This document shows positions 16,124 through 25,257 of a DNA stretch of 39,846 nucleotides, one piece after another. Both the position numbers and the translations under genes were made by a program. The stretch's first letter is position 1. Every line of letters begins with the position of its first letter. The notes under the pieces are model-generated. The model was not told the origin of the DNA and made no database searches. It saw nothing but the letters and a program-made list of their open reading frames with translations. The stretch is from Bacteroidota bacterium (GTDB lineage: Bacteria; Bacteroidota; Bacteroidia; AKYH767-A; 2013-40CM-41-45): positions 1-39,846 of the forward strand of contig JAPLDB010000071.1 of the NCBI GenBank assembly GCA_026391975.1, read 5' to 3'.

Positions 16124-17742
16124 TGCGCAACTGTTTTCGTTTTTTCCCTTTCTGTTTGTTGTTCATTGTCTCTTCCTGCGCCATACAGGTTGCACCCACG
16201 GGTGGAGAAAAAGATGAAACCGCTCCCACCGTTAAAATCTCTGCTCCTGAAAATTATTCAACCCGTTTTTCGGGCCGCGACATCAGGATATCCTTTGATG
16301 AATTTATTGCATTGAAAGAGTTGGGCACTCAGTTCGTGGTATCTCCCCCGCTTAAATACCAGCCTGATATAAAAGTGAAAAAGAAAACGCTGGAGATTCA
16401 CATTGAAGACACCTTACTTCGAAACACCACTTATACGATGAATTTCGGAAGTGCAATTACAGATATCAGAGAAGGAAATGCCCTGGAAGATTTTCAATAT
16501 GTTTTTTCAACCGGAGATATCATTGATTCTTTAAAGATTACCGGAAAAGTGGAGAACAGCTACGATAAAAAGACTGAAAAAGGAATCTTTGTGATGCTAT
16601 ACCGCGGCACCGATGATTCAATTCCACTGAAAACGCTGCCGGATTATTTTGCAAAAACTACGGCCGACGGTTCCTTTGAAGTAAAAAATGTATCTCCCGG
16701 TAACTACAGGATTTTTGCATTGAAAGACAACAACAGCAATTATCTTTTTGACAACAACGATGAAGTCATTGCATTTGATCCTGAGCCGGTGGAGGCGGGA
16801 AAGTCAAAAAGAACCCTGGGCTTGTTTAAAGAAACCAGGAAGCAGCAGTTGCTAAAATCGGGCAGTGATGAGCCGGGCCGGGCCACGATCATTTATGCCC
16901 TTCCGATTCGCAATGAGAAAATCATTTTTCTTTCCGACACATCTGCAATGAAAATACATTCCATGTCATTCTCCGGTAAAAAAGACACCCTTACCTTCTG
17001 GTACAGGAATATTCAAAGCGACTCGCTGAATTTTATTTTACAACATGAACTCGGCATCGATACCATAACTATCCGGCTGAAACAGTTTGACCCGAAAGCA
17101 AAGTCAAAATCACTCCCCACCCTCTCAACACAGTTCAATTCCAAATCAGAACCTTCTCTGGAACTCAACAAGCCGCTGCAATTGATATTAAATCATCCTG
17201 TTGACAGCTTTGATCTTTCAAAAATCGTTGTAACTGAAGATTCGCTTCCTGTTCCAAATCCGAAAATATTTTTTTCTGATTCGCTAAAAAGGAACCTCAT
17301 CATTGATTTTCCCAAAAAAGACAAAACACATTACACGGTTTTTATTCCCGGCTCTTCATTCAAAGACATTTTCGGATGGCGAAACGATACACTAAAACTG
17401 AATTTCCTTACTCGGTCTGTGGCGGATTATGGTACCATGGCAATCGTACTGAAGGCATCTGCCGCAAAAAATAATTTCATTTTGCAACTAATCGATGAAA
17501 AGGAAACGATCTACCGCCAATCAATCATTCATTCTGACACCACCATCAATTATGATTTTCTTGATCCGAAAAGTTACCGCCTCAAAATCATTGAAGACCT
17601 TAACAACAACAATGAATGGGATACGGGAAATTATTTACAACACAAACAACCCGAGCGTGTTTTTTATTACAAAGAAAGTTTAACGGTACGGGCGAACTGG
17701 GACGTTGATGTGAAGTGGGGAATGGGGGCCGATGGAAATTAA
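16123..17742 (+). CDS. Ig-like domain lipoprotein
   Basis: A 539-residue lipoprotein with lipobox LFIVSSC near residue 20, exported and probably held in the outer or inner membrane. The mature part begins with a bacterial Ig-like (Big_5) domain: APTVKISAPENYST, ISFDEFIALKELG and NTTYTMNFGSAITDIREGN. A prealbumin-like/SpaA-type domain follows with GSFEVKNVSPGNYRIFALKDNNSNYLFD, and further beta domains repeat the pattern (YDFLDPKSYRLKIIEDLNNNNEWDTG). Function is unknown to me. A TTG three bases upstream is also in frame, but the ATG fits the coupled start with msrC. It is convergent with the next gene. Confidence 0.85.
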   Translation: MRNCFRFFPFCLLFIVSSCAIQVAPTGGEKDETAPTVKISAPENYSTRFSGRDIRISFDEFIALKELGTQFVVSPPLKYQPDIKVKKKTLEIHIEDTLLRNTTYTMNFGSAITDIREGNALEDFQYVFSTGDIIDSLKITGKVENSYDKKTEKGIFVMLYRGTDDSIPLKTLPDYFAKTTADGSFEVKNVSPGNYRIFALKDNNSNYLFDNNDEVIAFDPEPVEAGKSKRTLGLFKETRKQQLLKSGSDEPGRATIIYALPIRNEKIIFLSDTSAMKIHSMSFSGKKDTLTFWYRNIQSDSLNFILQHELGIDTITIRLKQFDPKAKSKSLPTLSTQFNSKSEPSLELNKPLQLILNHPVDSFDLSKIVVTEDSLPVPNPKIFFSDSLKRNLIIDFPKKDKTHYTVFIPGSSFKDIFGWRNDTLKLNFLTRSVADYGTMAIVLKASAAKNNFILQLIDEKETIYRQSIIHSDTTINYDFLDPKSYRLKIIEDLNNNNEWDTGNYLQHKQPERVFYYKESLTVRANWDVDVKWGMGADGN

Positions 17743-17754
17743 TTATCTCGCCGA

Positions 17755-17772
17755 TCCCGATAGCTATCGGGA
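17755..17772. terminator. Perfect 18-bp palindrome between convergent genes
   Basis: TCCCGATAGCTATCGGGA lies in the 67-nt gap between two converging stops. Copies or near-copies occur at 7326, 17988, 25000, 25185 and 29700. The position suggests a bidirectional terminator, but there is no long T run. Confidence 0.5.
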
Positions 17773-17784
17773 ACGAATAACTCA

Positions 17785-17802
17785 TACGAAAATACTAATT
17801 AC
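17785..17802. repeat. Dispersed TACGAAnATACTAATTAC motif
   Basis: This 18-nt motif differs only at position 7 from copies at 4939-4956 and 5051-5068. It sits beside the palindrome at 17755. Confidence 0.7.
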
Positions 17803-17809
17803 AAATGTG

Positions 17810-18667
17810 TTACTCGACTACAAATTTTCCGCTTCCGATGAGTTCGTAATCTGGAGTAAGTAGTTCGTAGAAATACAAGCCTTCGCTCAAGATGCCGCGA
17901 TGTAAGATGTACGAATTAATGTTTGGGATTTTTTCATGGCGGACGAGAGCACCCATGGTATTAAATATTCTTAATTGCAAACTGCCATCCTGATAGCTAT
18001 CGGGAGTCAACTGCCTATTGACTGTTAATGTGGCTGATGTGTGGAAGGGATTGGGGGAGATTGAAAATCTTTTAGTGGGAACAGAATCAATATTAGTAAA
18101 TGGAACATTCAAAGAACGAGAAGGAGTGTACATCCACGTTGCATGGAAGCATCCGCAACCGGGATCAGTTATGCTGACATCGTATGTATGCCCCGGCTGA
18201 ATGCAACACCAGAAATAGCCTGAATAAGTACAATTAATATTCATGATTGTGTCAACCGGAATGCTGTCCTCCCATATTGTAATATATGCGGGACTCCATG
18301 AATTCGGATAACAACTGGGATGAGTATAAATGTTATTGCATGCAGGCAACTCTGCAGTAATATACAAAGACGAAAACCCACTGATGTGTAAATCCCAGGT
18401 GTCATGCCACATTGTCAATGGCAAGGAACTTAAAGTGCTGTCGGTATTATTGAATATGTACGCTGTATAATTTCCCGGTGGAACAGAAATGACATATGAT
18501 GTATCGCCTGTTGACCACCAGACTGCATAATCAGCAGGATCACAAAAAATGGATAGCCGCCCAATCGAATCATTACAGGAAGCATATTCTGTATATGGGT
18601 ACCATTGTGCTTTACCCTGAATGGTGAATAAAAAAATCAAAAAAAATATTATGATTATTTTTTGCAT
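17810..18667 (-). CDS. Secreted T9SS type A sorting-domain protein
   Basis: A 285-residue exported protein. The signal peptide is MQKIIIIFFLIFLFTIQGKA, cut before QWYPY. The central region has several cysteines (CNDSIGRLSIFCDPA, CNNIYTHPSCYPN, CGCFHATW) in short beta segments of no family I can name. The C-terminal 75 residues are a T9SS type A signal: FSISPNPFHTSATLTV, LQLRIFNTMGALV, and SEGLYFYELLT ending in GSGKFVVE. Within this domain residues PDSYQD are encoded by a copy of the TCCCGAT/ATCGGGA palindrome (17988-18005, one mismatch), lengthening a loop between strands. No enzymatic signature. Confidence 0.85.
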   Translation of the reverse strand: MQKIIIIFFLIFLFTIQGKAQWYPYTEYASCNDSIGRLSIFCDPADYAVWWSTGDTSYVISVPPGNYTAYIFNNTDSTLSSLPLTMWHDTWDLHISGFSSLYITAELPACNNIYTHPSCYPNSWSPAYITIWEDSIPVDTIMNINCTYSGYFWCCIQPGHTYDVSITDPGCGCFHATWMYTPSRSLNVPFTNIDSVPTKRFSISPNPFHTSATLTVNRQLTPDSYQDGSLQLRIFNTMGALVRHEKIPNINSYILHRGILSEGLYFYELLTPDYELIGSGKFVVE

Positions 18668-19070
18668 GTCTAGTTCAACCCAAATGTATTAATAATTATT
18701 CAATAAATTGGTTCCATTTCCGCCAACAGCTCAAACGGTTGGGTAAAAGTCTTATTGCTGCTATTGGAGAAAATAATTTTAAAAAGAAAAAACAAAACCG
18801 CCTCTCTCATCACTGAAAAAGGCGGCTGTTTATTTATACCAATGCTGGCTTTGGAAGATTATTAGAAAGGGGATTCGGAGTTCCCCTTGGGAGATTGCTT
18901 TCCCGCGAAAAGCGGGACAGGCCGTTCCTCGAAATGACTACGCTTGGGGGCTGTTCCTAATGACTTATTGACCTATGACCCAGTGACGGCTGCTTTCGGC
19001 TGCTCCCAATGACCTATGACGGCTGCTTTCGGATTTAATTCCCCCTTCGGGGGCCAGGGGGCCGGCTGCT
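18668..19070. other. 403-nt intergenic stretch with repeat fragments
   Basis: No gene. Contents are a GC-stem hairpin (CCGCC at 18798, GGCGG at 18821), a CCCGC/GCGGG palindrome near 18902-18916, a 19-nt fragment at 18923-18941 that matches 993-1011 with two changes, and four AGCAGCC heptamers on the minus strand (19064-19070, 19021-19027, 18998-19004, 18988-18994). A TTCCCCCTTCGGGGGCCAGG element begins at 19039, and its relative is found inside atpG. The CCCCC/GGGGG hairpin may terminate the ATP synthase operon. Confidence 0.6.
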
Positions 19071-19979
19071 CTACCCGTTCAGCGCTTCCGCACCCGCCAC
19101 GATCTCAAGTATCTCTCCCGTGATCGCTGCCTGTCTGCGCTTGTTGTATTCAAGACGCAATGCTTTCAAAATATCCCCGGCATTGTCAGTAGCTTTGTTC
19201 ATCGCTGTCATGCGCGCTCCGTGTTCAGATGCATGAGAGTCGAGGATCGCTTTGTACAACTGGATCTTTATTGATTTGGGGATGAGGTCAAGAACGAGTT
19301 CTTCTTTATTGGGTTCGAAAATATAATCGGCCTTCATTCCCTTCTCTTGCGCGTTAGGAGTTCCCCCTTTGGGGGTCAGGGGACCATGGGGGGCCATTGG
19401 CAATACCTGTTCTGTAATTACATACTGAACTGCGGCATTTTTAAACTGATTGTACACCACTTCTACTTTATCGTAATTACCATCAGCAAATTCCTTCATC
19501 ACCTTATCTGCAATTGCAGAAACAGCGTCGAAGCTCAGCTTTAAATAAACATCATTGTGATTTCCGGCATATACATTCGGCTGCTTGTTGAAAAAATCTG
19601 CCGCTTTTTTTCCGATCGCAAGCACCTTTACATTTCCTTCTTTCACCTGTGCTGCATAATCTTCGCGGACAAGCTTGTTCACCGCACGGTTGACGTTTGT
19701 ATTGAATCCGCCGCACAATCCGCGGTTGGAGTTCACAGCAATGATTAGCACTTTATTCACCGGACGTGCAGTTGCAAAAACACCACCTGTACTGCTGTCT
19801 AAAGAATCAGAAATGTTTTCCATCATCTCGCGCAACTTCGCTGCATACGGACGCATCTGCACAATGGCATCCTGCGCGCGCCTCAGCTTGGCTGCACTCA
19901 CCATCTTCATCGCTTTCGTAATCTGCTGGGTGCTGATTACCGATGCGATGCGGATCCGGACTTCTTTTAAATTGGCCAT
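19071..19979 (-). CDS. atpG: ATP synthase F1 gamma subunit
   Basis: The rotating shaft of F1, linking the c-ring to catalytic alpha/beta. The 302-residue product has the conserved N-terminal helix MANLKEVRIRIASVISTQQI, TKAMKMVSAAKLRRAQ, the central NSNRGLCGGFN and the C-terminal helix MTAMNKATDNAGDIL...YNKRRQAAITGEILEIVAGA. Between ITEQVLPMA and ADYIFEPN is an insertion (PHGPLTPKGGTPNAQEKG) encoded by an intergenic-type repeat at 19361-19382. It falls in a surface loop of the globular domain and keeps the frame. It is the last gene of the operon. Confidence 0.97.
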   Translation of the reverse strand: MANLKEVRIRIASVISTQQITKAMKMVSAAKLRRAQDAIVQMRPYAAKLREMMENISDSLDSSTGGVFATARPVNKVLIIAVNSNRGLCGGFNTNVNRAVNKLVREDYAAQVKEGNVKVLAIGKKAADFFNKQPNVYAGNHNDVYLKLSFDAVSAIADKVMKEFADGNYDKVEVVYNQFKNAAVQYVITEQVLPMAPHGPLTPKGGTPNAQEKGMKADYIFEPNKEELVLDLIPKSIKIQLYKAILDSHASEHGARMTAMNKATDNAGDILKALRLEYNKRRQAAITGEILEIVAGAEALNG

Positions 19980-19992
19980 TTTAAAAATTCAA

Positions 19993-20565
19993 AATTCACA
20001 ATGCAAAATTCAAGATTGGTTTTGCGTCGAGTGTTTTATTTGTTTCCCTTTGAGCTCTTAATTATTGTTATCAGAATCCTGATAATTGATCTCAAATCGT
20101 CTTTTAATTTATTATCTATATTGAATAATTTTCTTTCAATAACTTCAAACCAAAATCCTGTTTCTTCGGCTTCTTTTAATGCAATTCCCATTTTGTTAAT
20201 GAAATCTGCCTTACTAACCGCCCGCTGTGCTTCTCTAACATTCGCCCCAATCGAAGTCCCGCTTCCACACAACTGATCTGCAATTCTGAAATGCCTCAAA
20301 GCTGACAATCTTAAATAAACATCGATAACATCACATGCAAACTCAAATGTTATGGTTACGATAATATTATCTTCTGCTCTTTTCATTGAATACAAAAATT
20401 CCTGCTATTATTCATGCAACGTGAATCGTTGCATTGTGCATTTATTTTGTATCCGCAATTTTCAGCTATTTCTCAAAAATTATCAATTTATATATTACGT
20501 TTTTTATATTATACTTAGTCTATCCGACTGCTCAATTGCTCATTCTGTATTCTGCATTGTGAATT
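19993..20565. repeat. 13-bp inverted repeats flanking the four-helix-bundle gene
   Basis: AATTCACAATGCA at 19993-20005 and its exact reverse complement at 20553-20565 bracket the gene and its AT-rich flanks. A further partial copy (GCATTGTGCATT) lies near 20433. Flanks are close to the atpG and atpA termini. Confidence 0.65.
20036..20386 (-). CDS. Four-helix bundle protein (S23/Avd-like)
   Basis: A 116-residue all-helical protein of the S23 family, first known from intervening sequences in 23S rRNA genes and related to the Avd accessory protein of diversity-generating retroelements. Family hallmarks are ITFEFACDVIDVYLRLSALRHFRIADQL, GSGTSIGANVREAQRAVSKADFINKMGIALKEAEETGFWFEV and the C-terminal helix with IIRILITIIKSSKGNK. 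I start at the ATG at 20386; an in-frame TTG three codons upstream is weaker. It sits between atpA and atpG on the same strand and is not a subunit of the enzyme. No reverse transcriptase or variable repeat is near, so a retroelement role is not supported here. Confidence 0.9.
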   Translation of the reverse strand: MKRAEDNIIVTITFEFACDVIDVYLRLSALRHFRIADQLCGSGTSIGANVREAQRAVSKADFINKMGIALKEAEETGFWFEVIERKLFNIDNKLKDDLRSIIRILITIIKSSKGNK

Positions 20566-20570
20566 GTGCA

Positions 20571-22151
20571 TCAATTCTTGTATTTCGGGGTTAATTCCTT
20601 CGCCACTTTCTCCAGCACTCCTGTAATAGTATCATCCAGCGTTCCTTTTCTCAAAGCATCAAGTGTAGGACGATGTTGTGCATCAAGCAATGCAACATAT
20701 TCGGTTTCAAATTCACCGATACGTTTTACCGGAACATCGCGCAACAAACCTTTTGTTCCAAGGTAAATGATTGCGATCTGTTTCTCAACAGGAATCGGAG
20801 AGTACTGTCCCTGTTTCAGGATTTCCACATTGCGTGCTCCTTTCTCAAGGATTGATTTTGTTGAAGCATCAAGGTCTGAACCGAATTTTGAAAACGCTTC
20901 AAGCTCGCGGTACTGTGCCTGATCGAGTTTCAAAGTACCTGCGATCTTTTTCATCGATTTGATCTGTGCATTTCCACCCACACGTGATACAGAAATACCT
21001 ACGTTGATAGCAGGCCGCACTCCCGAGTTGAAGAGATTCGACTCAAGGAAGATCTGTCCGTCTGTAATGGAAATTACGTTTGTCGGAATGTATGCTGATA
21101 CGTCACCTGCTTGTGTTTCAATAATTGGAAGAGCCGTCAATGATCCGCCGCCTTTCACCATGTGTTTGATGGATTCAGGAAGATCATTCATCTGACGCGC
21201 AATTTCATCAGTGTTGTTCACTTTTGCCGCACGCTCAAGCAATCTGGAGTGAAGATAAAATACGTCTCCGGGATAAGCCTCACGTCCCGGTGGTCGGCGG
21301 AGGAGGAGAGATACCTCACGGTATGCAACGGCCTGCTTTGAAAGATCATCATACACGATCAGTGCAGGACGGCCGGTATCGCGGAAAAATTCTCCGATAG
21401 CAGCACCTGCCATTGGTGCGAAGAACTGCATCGGCGCAGGATCAGAAGCAGTAGCAGATACAATTACTGTATATGGCATCGCTCCGTTTTCAGTCAGCGT
21501 TTTTACGATCTGTGCAACGGTAGAACCTTTTTGTCCGATTGCTACATAAATACAGAAAACCGGTTCGCCTTTTTCAAAAAATTCTTTTTGGTTGATGATG
21601 GTATCAATACACACCGCTGTCTTTCCAGTCTGGCGGTCACCGATTACAAGCTCACGTTGTCCGCGGCCAATCGGAATCATCGCATCAATCGCTTTCAATC
21701 CTGTTTGCAGCGGCTCATTCACCGGCTGACGGTAAATTACACCGGGCGCTTTACGCTCCAGTGGCATTTCGTATAGCTCTCCGGTGATTGGTCCTTTGCC
21801 GTCGATTGGAGTTCCGAGTGTGTCTACAACACGGCCCAGCATTCCTTCGCCTACTTTAATGGAACCGATTTTTCCGGTACGCTTTACAACGTCACCTTCT
21901 TTAATATCGTTAGACTTACCGAGCAACACAGCACCAACGTTGTCTTCTTCAAGATTCAACACGATGCCTTGCAGACCCGTTTCAAATTCAATGAGCTCTC
22001 CCGACTGAACTTTTGTCAAGCCATAAATACGTGCGATACCATCACCCACCTGGAGTACGGTACCAACTTCTTCTAGTTCGTTTTCAGTTTTGAAGCCGGC
22101 AAGCTGCTGGCGCAGTATTGCGGAAACTTCATCTGGTCTTACTTCAGCCAT
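20571..22151 (-). CDS. atpA: ATP synthase F1 alpha subunit
   Basis: Non-catalytic nucleotide-binding subunit of F1. The 526-residue product has Walker [10 protein letters not shown] at 171-179 and the [10 protein letters not shown] motif with the conserved arginine 390 that reaches into the catalytic site. The [20 protein letters not shown] stretch before [17 protein letters not shown] is longer than in proteobacterial AtpA, and this extra loop is characteristic of Bacteroidota. The gene is intact. It is separated from atpH by 194 nt of TTGCCAATTGCC-like microrepeats and from atpG by the four-helix-bundle insertion. Confidence 0.98.
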   Translation of the reverse strand: MAEVRPDEVSAILRQQLAGFKTENELEEVGTVLQVGDGIARIYGLTKVQSGELIEFETGLQGIVLNLEEDNVGAVLLGKSNDIKEGDVVKRTGKIGSIKVGEGMLGRVVDTLGTPIDGKGPITGELYEMPLERKAPGVIYRQPVNEPLQTGLKAIDAMIPIGRGQRELVIGDRQTGKTAVCIDTIINQKEFFEKGEPVFCIYVAIGQKGSTVAQIVKTLTENGAMPYTVIVSATASDPAPMQFFAPMAGAAIGEFFRDTGRPALIVYDDLSKQAVAYREVSLLLRRPPGREAYPGDVFYLHSRLLERAAKVNNTDEIARQMNDLPESIKHMVKGGGSLTALPIIETQAGDVSAYIPTNVISITDGQIFLESNLFNSGVRPAINVGISVSRVGGNAQIKSMKKIAGTLKLDQAQYRELEAFSKFGSDLDASTKSILEKGARNVEILKQGQYSPIPVEKQIAIIYLGTKGLLRDVPVKRIGEFETEYVALLDAQHRPTLDALRKGTLDDTITGVLEKVAKELTPKYKN

Positions 22152-22345
22152 GTTATTTTCAATTGAGTATTAGTAAAACTATTAATCAAACTGTCAGTTG
22201 GCAATTGGCAAACTCAACAGCCAAAATCATTTTATTTTTATTGGTAATGATTCTTCAATTCTTTCTTTCCTTTTTGCAAACTGCCAATTGCTATTTGCCA
22301 ACTTTCTTTCCTTGCAAACTGCCCACTGCCATTTGCAAATTGGCT

Positions 22346-22903
22346 TTAATTCTTTCTCACATAAGATGTATCAATCATCTCCTGCTTCATCAACCTGAGA
22401 TCGCGGGAGATACTTGCATCGTATTGTTTGTCGCCTACACGAAGAATAAATCCGCCGATGATGTTTTTGTCCACTTTCTCGATCAGTTCAATTTCGCTCT
22501 TCAGGCTTTCTTTAATAATCCTGTAAACATCACTTCTTAGTTTCTCGTCAAGTCCGATGGCTGATGTTACAATTGCCGTTTGAATTCCCTTGTATTCCTT
22601 AAGGGCGCGGATGTATTCTTTTGCAATTCCTTCAAGTTGTCCTTCGCGTCCTTTTTGTGTGATGATCCGGAAGAAACTCATGGTAAGTGCAGCAACCTTT
22701 CCTTCGAAAACTTTTTTCAAAACCACCAGCTTCTTGTCGCCGTTGATAATAGGACTTCCAAGCAATACCCTCAGGTCATGACTTTCTTCGCATACTTCTG
22801 CAAGCAGCTTCATGTCATTGTTAATTGCTTCCATCTCTCCTCTCTCCTTAGCAAGGTCGAGCAGTGACTTGGCGTATCGTTTGGCAACTTTTGTTTCTAA
22901 CAT
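22346..22903 (-). CDS. atpH: ATP synthase F1 delta subunit
   Basis: Peripheral-stalk subunit joining the top of F1 to subunit b. The 185-residue product starts VAKRYAKSLLDLAKERGEMEA and ends with the conserved segment KVDKNIIGGFILRVGDKQYDASISRDL, both standard for AtpH/OSCP. Length is normal. The preceding gap of 97 nt to atpF carries a candidate internal -7 box directly before the ATG. Confidence 0.96.
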   Translation of the reverse strand: MLETKVAKRYAKSLLDLAKERGEMEAINNDMKLLAEVCEESHDLRVLLGSPIINGDKKLVVLKKVFEGKVAALTMSFFRIITQKGREGQLEGIAKEYIRALKEYKGIQTAIVTSAIGLDEKLRSDVYRIIKESLKSEIELIEKVDKNIIGGFILRVGDKQYDASISRDLRLMKQEMIDTSYVRKN

Positions 22904-22910
22904 TTTAGTT

Positions 22911-22918
22911 CAAAGATA
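22911..22918 (-). promoter_or_regulatory. Candidate internal -7 box before atpH
   Basis: The minus strand reads TATCTTTG, a perfect TAnnTTTG, ending 7 nt before the atpH ATG. No TTTG lies 19-21 nt upstream, and transcripts from it would be almost leaderless. Confidence 0.25.
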
Positions 22919-23000
22919 GAACGCTGATTTTTTATGGTTCTTATGATTTACGCTGATCTTTTATCATAAACAATCATGATCATCACTGTTCCATTGTATT

Positions 23001-23495
23001 TTAATTCAACGAAATGTCTTTCATCAGATTCTCCATCAGAGATTTTTGCTTCTCGTCCTTGCTCAATTCCTGGCGAAGGATCTTTTCTGCAATTTCAATA
23101 CTCATGCTTGCAACCTGATTTTTCAGGTCGGCGATGGCAGCATTCTTTTCGGTGTTGATCGTCTCGCGGGCACCGGCCATGATCTTGTTCGCCTCAGCCT
23201 GTGCTTTCACTTTCGATTCAGCAATGATGGCATCTTTCGTGTCACGGGCTTCCTTCAGCAACAGGTCACGCTCTGCACGCGCCTGCTGAATAAGCTTTTC
23301 ATTGTCCGACTTCAGCAATGTCATCTCTTCCTTTGCCTTCTTTGCTGTGTTGAGTGCATCGGATATGGATTCTTCACGCGCCTTTAGCGATGCAAGAATG
23401 GGTTTCCATGCAAACTTCCTCAACAGGAATAGCACGATTACGAATGATACGATCATCCAGAACAACAAACCAATGTCAGGTGTTACTAATTTCAT
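23001..23495 (-). CDS. atpF: ATP synthase Fo subunit b
   Basis: Membrane-anchored peripheral stalk. The 164-residue protein has one transmembrane helix at about residues 8-26 (IGLLFWMIVSFVIVLFLL), the conserved KFAWKPILASLKAREE, and a long charged amphipathic helix to the end, as expected for a dimeric stalk. The order atpE-atpF-atpH is the normal one. Confidence 0.96.
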   Translation of the reverse strand: MKLVTPDIGLLFWMIVSFVIVLFLLRKFAWKPILASLKAREESISDALNTAKKAKEEMTLLKSDNEKLIQQARAERDLLLKEARDTKDAIIAESKVKAQAEANKIMAGARETINTEKNAAIADLKNQVASMSIEIAEKILRQELSKDEKQKSLMENLMKDISLN

Positions 23496-23633
23496 GAGGT
23501 TTGATTTTTATTTTACAAGCATTTTTGTAGCGTCAAATAGCCGGCAATTTGCCTCCTGACAATTGTCGGGATGCATATTGCGCACTGTCAATTTTCGGCT
23601 GACAGACATGCTTTCGATTGATCTCAATCCGAA

Positions 23634-23897
<264 letters not shown>

Positions 23898-23909
23898 TTA
23901 TTAGAATAA

Positions 23910-25055
23910 TTAATGATGTTCCGGTTCTGCTGTAGCCATTCCAAAATAAACGGCCGAGAGGAAAGTAAATACAAATGCCTGAAGAAAGCCCACAAGCAAT
24001 TCAATTCCGTTGATGAATATTGTAAATGCAATAGCCGGCACTGCTGCTCCGAATCCTGCGCCTGTTGATGCTGCTCCTGCAACAAAGATGAGACAGAAAA
24101 AAACCAATACTACAATATGCCCTGCCATGATGTTTGCAAAGAGTCGGATCATCAACACGAAAGGCTTTAAGAATATTCCTAAAACTTCCAACGGCGTTAA
24201 AATGATCAATATGGCTTTAGGTACGCCAGGCATTGCAAGGATATGCGTCCAGTAATTCTTGTTGCCGTAAAATAAAGTGATAAGCAAGGTGCATGTTGCC
24301 AATACCAACGGCACTGCAATATTTCCGGTTACATTGGCTCCGCCAGGGAAAACCGGTATCAGTCCCATGATATTACTAATCCAGATAAAAAAGAATATCG
24401 TGAGCAGGTAAGGCATGAACTTCGCGTAATGCTTTTCACCAATGGCCGATTTGGCAATGTCGTCCCGCACAAAAAGAATCATCGGCTCAATGGCATTCTG
24501 AAATCCGCTTGGTGCCTGGTCCGGTGTGCGTGCATATGTTTTCGCTACTCCGATAAAGATAAAAAGCATAAGTCCTGCTGCAATGAAAATAGCAAGAACG
24601 TTTTTTGTTATGGAGAAGTCATAAAATGCAGAACCCTCTTCAGAAATAATTTTGCCTTCCTCTAATTTGTATCCCTCGTAAGTTGCATGACCGTGCTCAA
24701 AACGGCTTGACATGAATGATGTGAAACCTTTGTCCTTATTATAAATGATGATCGGCAAAGGAATAGAAACAGGGTGTTCTTCGCTTCCGTAAATGTGCCA
24801 ATCGTGAGCATCAGCAATATGGCCAATGATGAGTTTACCCGGACTGAATTTTTCACTTTTTTCAGCATGCTCTTCTGTCGCTTCAGTATGCGTTGCTGCT
24901 GAATCAACGGCTACTTCTTCATTAGCAAAAGCGAAAAAGCCCGACAGCACAAATAGGAATACGATTCCCAATTGAACCAGGAACGTTTTTCCTGCTGCCT
25001 CCCGATAGCTATCGGGATGCTTACTGCCTACTTTCTTATTTACTGCTTCAACCAT
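23910..25055 (-). CDS. atpB: ATP synthase Fo subunit a
   Basis: Stator channel subunit. The 381-residue protein is longer than the E. coli form because of an N-terminal extension with a signal-like helix (LVQLGIVFLFVLSGFFAFA) and about 100 polar residues, a feature common in Bacteroidota AtpB. The essential arginine is R304 in LMIRLFANIMAGH. Residues 13-18 (PDSYRE) are encoded by the palindrome TCCCGATAGCTATCGGGA at 25000-25017, in the segment before the signal-like helix. The only nearby ATG is at 25055, so this insertion is either part of the protein or the true start is a non-ATG codon downstream. Confidence 0.96.
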   Translation of the reverse strand: MVEAVNKKVGSKHPDSYREAAGKTFLVQLGIVFLFVLSGFFAFANEEVAVDSAATHTEATEEHAEKSEKFSPGKLIIGHIADAHDWHIYGSEEHPVSIPLPIIIYNKDKGFTSFMSSRFEHGHATYEGYKLEEGKIISEEGSAFYDFSITKNVLAIFIAAGLMLFIFIGVAKTYARTPDQAPSGFQNAIEPMILFVRDDIAKSAIGEKHYAKFMPYLLTIFFFIWISNIMGLIPVFPGGANVTGNIAVPLVLATCTLLITLFYGNKNYWTHILAMPGVPKAILIILTPLEVLGIFLKPFVLMIRLFANIMAGHIVVLVFFCLIFVAGAASTGAGFGAAVPAIAFTIFINGIELLVGFLQAFVFTFLSAVYFGMATAEPEHH

Positions 25056-25112
25056 TTTAAGTATAACTCATTGAAAATGAACCGACTTGTAAGTTTTGAA
25101 TTTTTGAGGCCG

Positions 25113-25142
25113 CAAAACTAAGCATTCTTAGGAAATGACAAT
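25113..25142 (-). promoter_or_regulatory. Candidate promoter upstream of atpB
   Basis: The minus strand reads ATTG, 18 nt, TAGTTTTG. The -7 is a perfect TAnnTTTG and the -33 has one mismatch. The predicted leader is about 50 nt. It could serve atpB-E-F-H-A-G. Confidence 0.4.
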
Positions 25143-25184
25143 CTCCAAATGGCTATTTTTTTTTGAAATTGTAACCTCATCGAA

Positions 25185-25200
25185 TCCCGATAAATCGGGA
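25185..25200. repeat. Copy of the TCCCGAT/ATCGGGA palindrome
   Basis: TCCCGAT-AA-ATCGGGA in the 202-nt gap between the membrane protein gene and atpB. It is a shorter-loop member of the family described at 17755. Confidence 0.7.
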
Positions 25201-25257
25201 CGAATGAAATACTACTAATATGACGAATTACGAAATTCATACGTCGGTGGGGCTAAT

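Noticed and set aside
20036-20386. Diversity-generating retroelement (Avd)
   Set aside because: There is no reverse transcriptase, template repeat or variable repeat anywhere in the window; the four-helix bundle alone is not enough.
22118-22540. 140-codon plus-strand frame in the atpA-atpH gap
   Set aside because: It runs through microrepeats and antisense to atpH, with no family resemblance.
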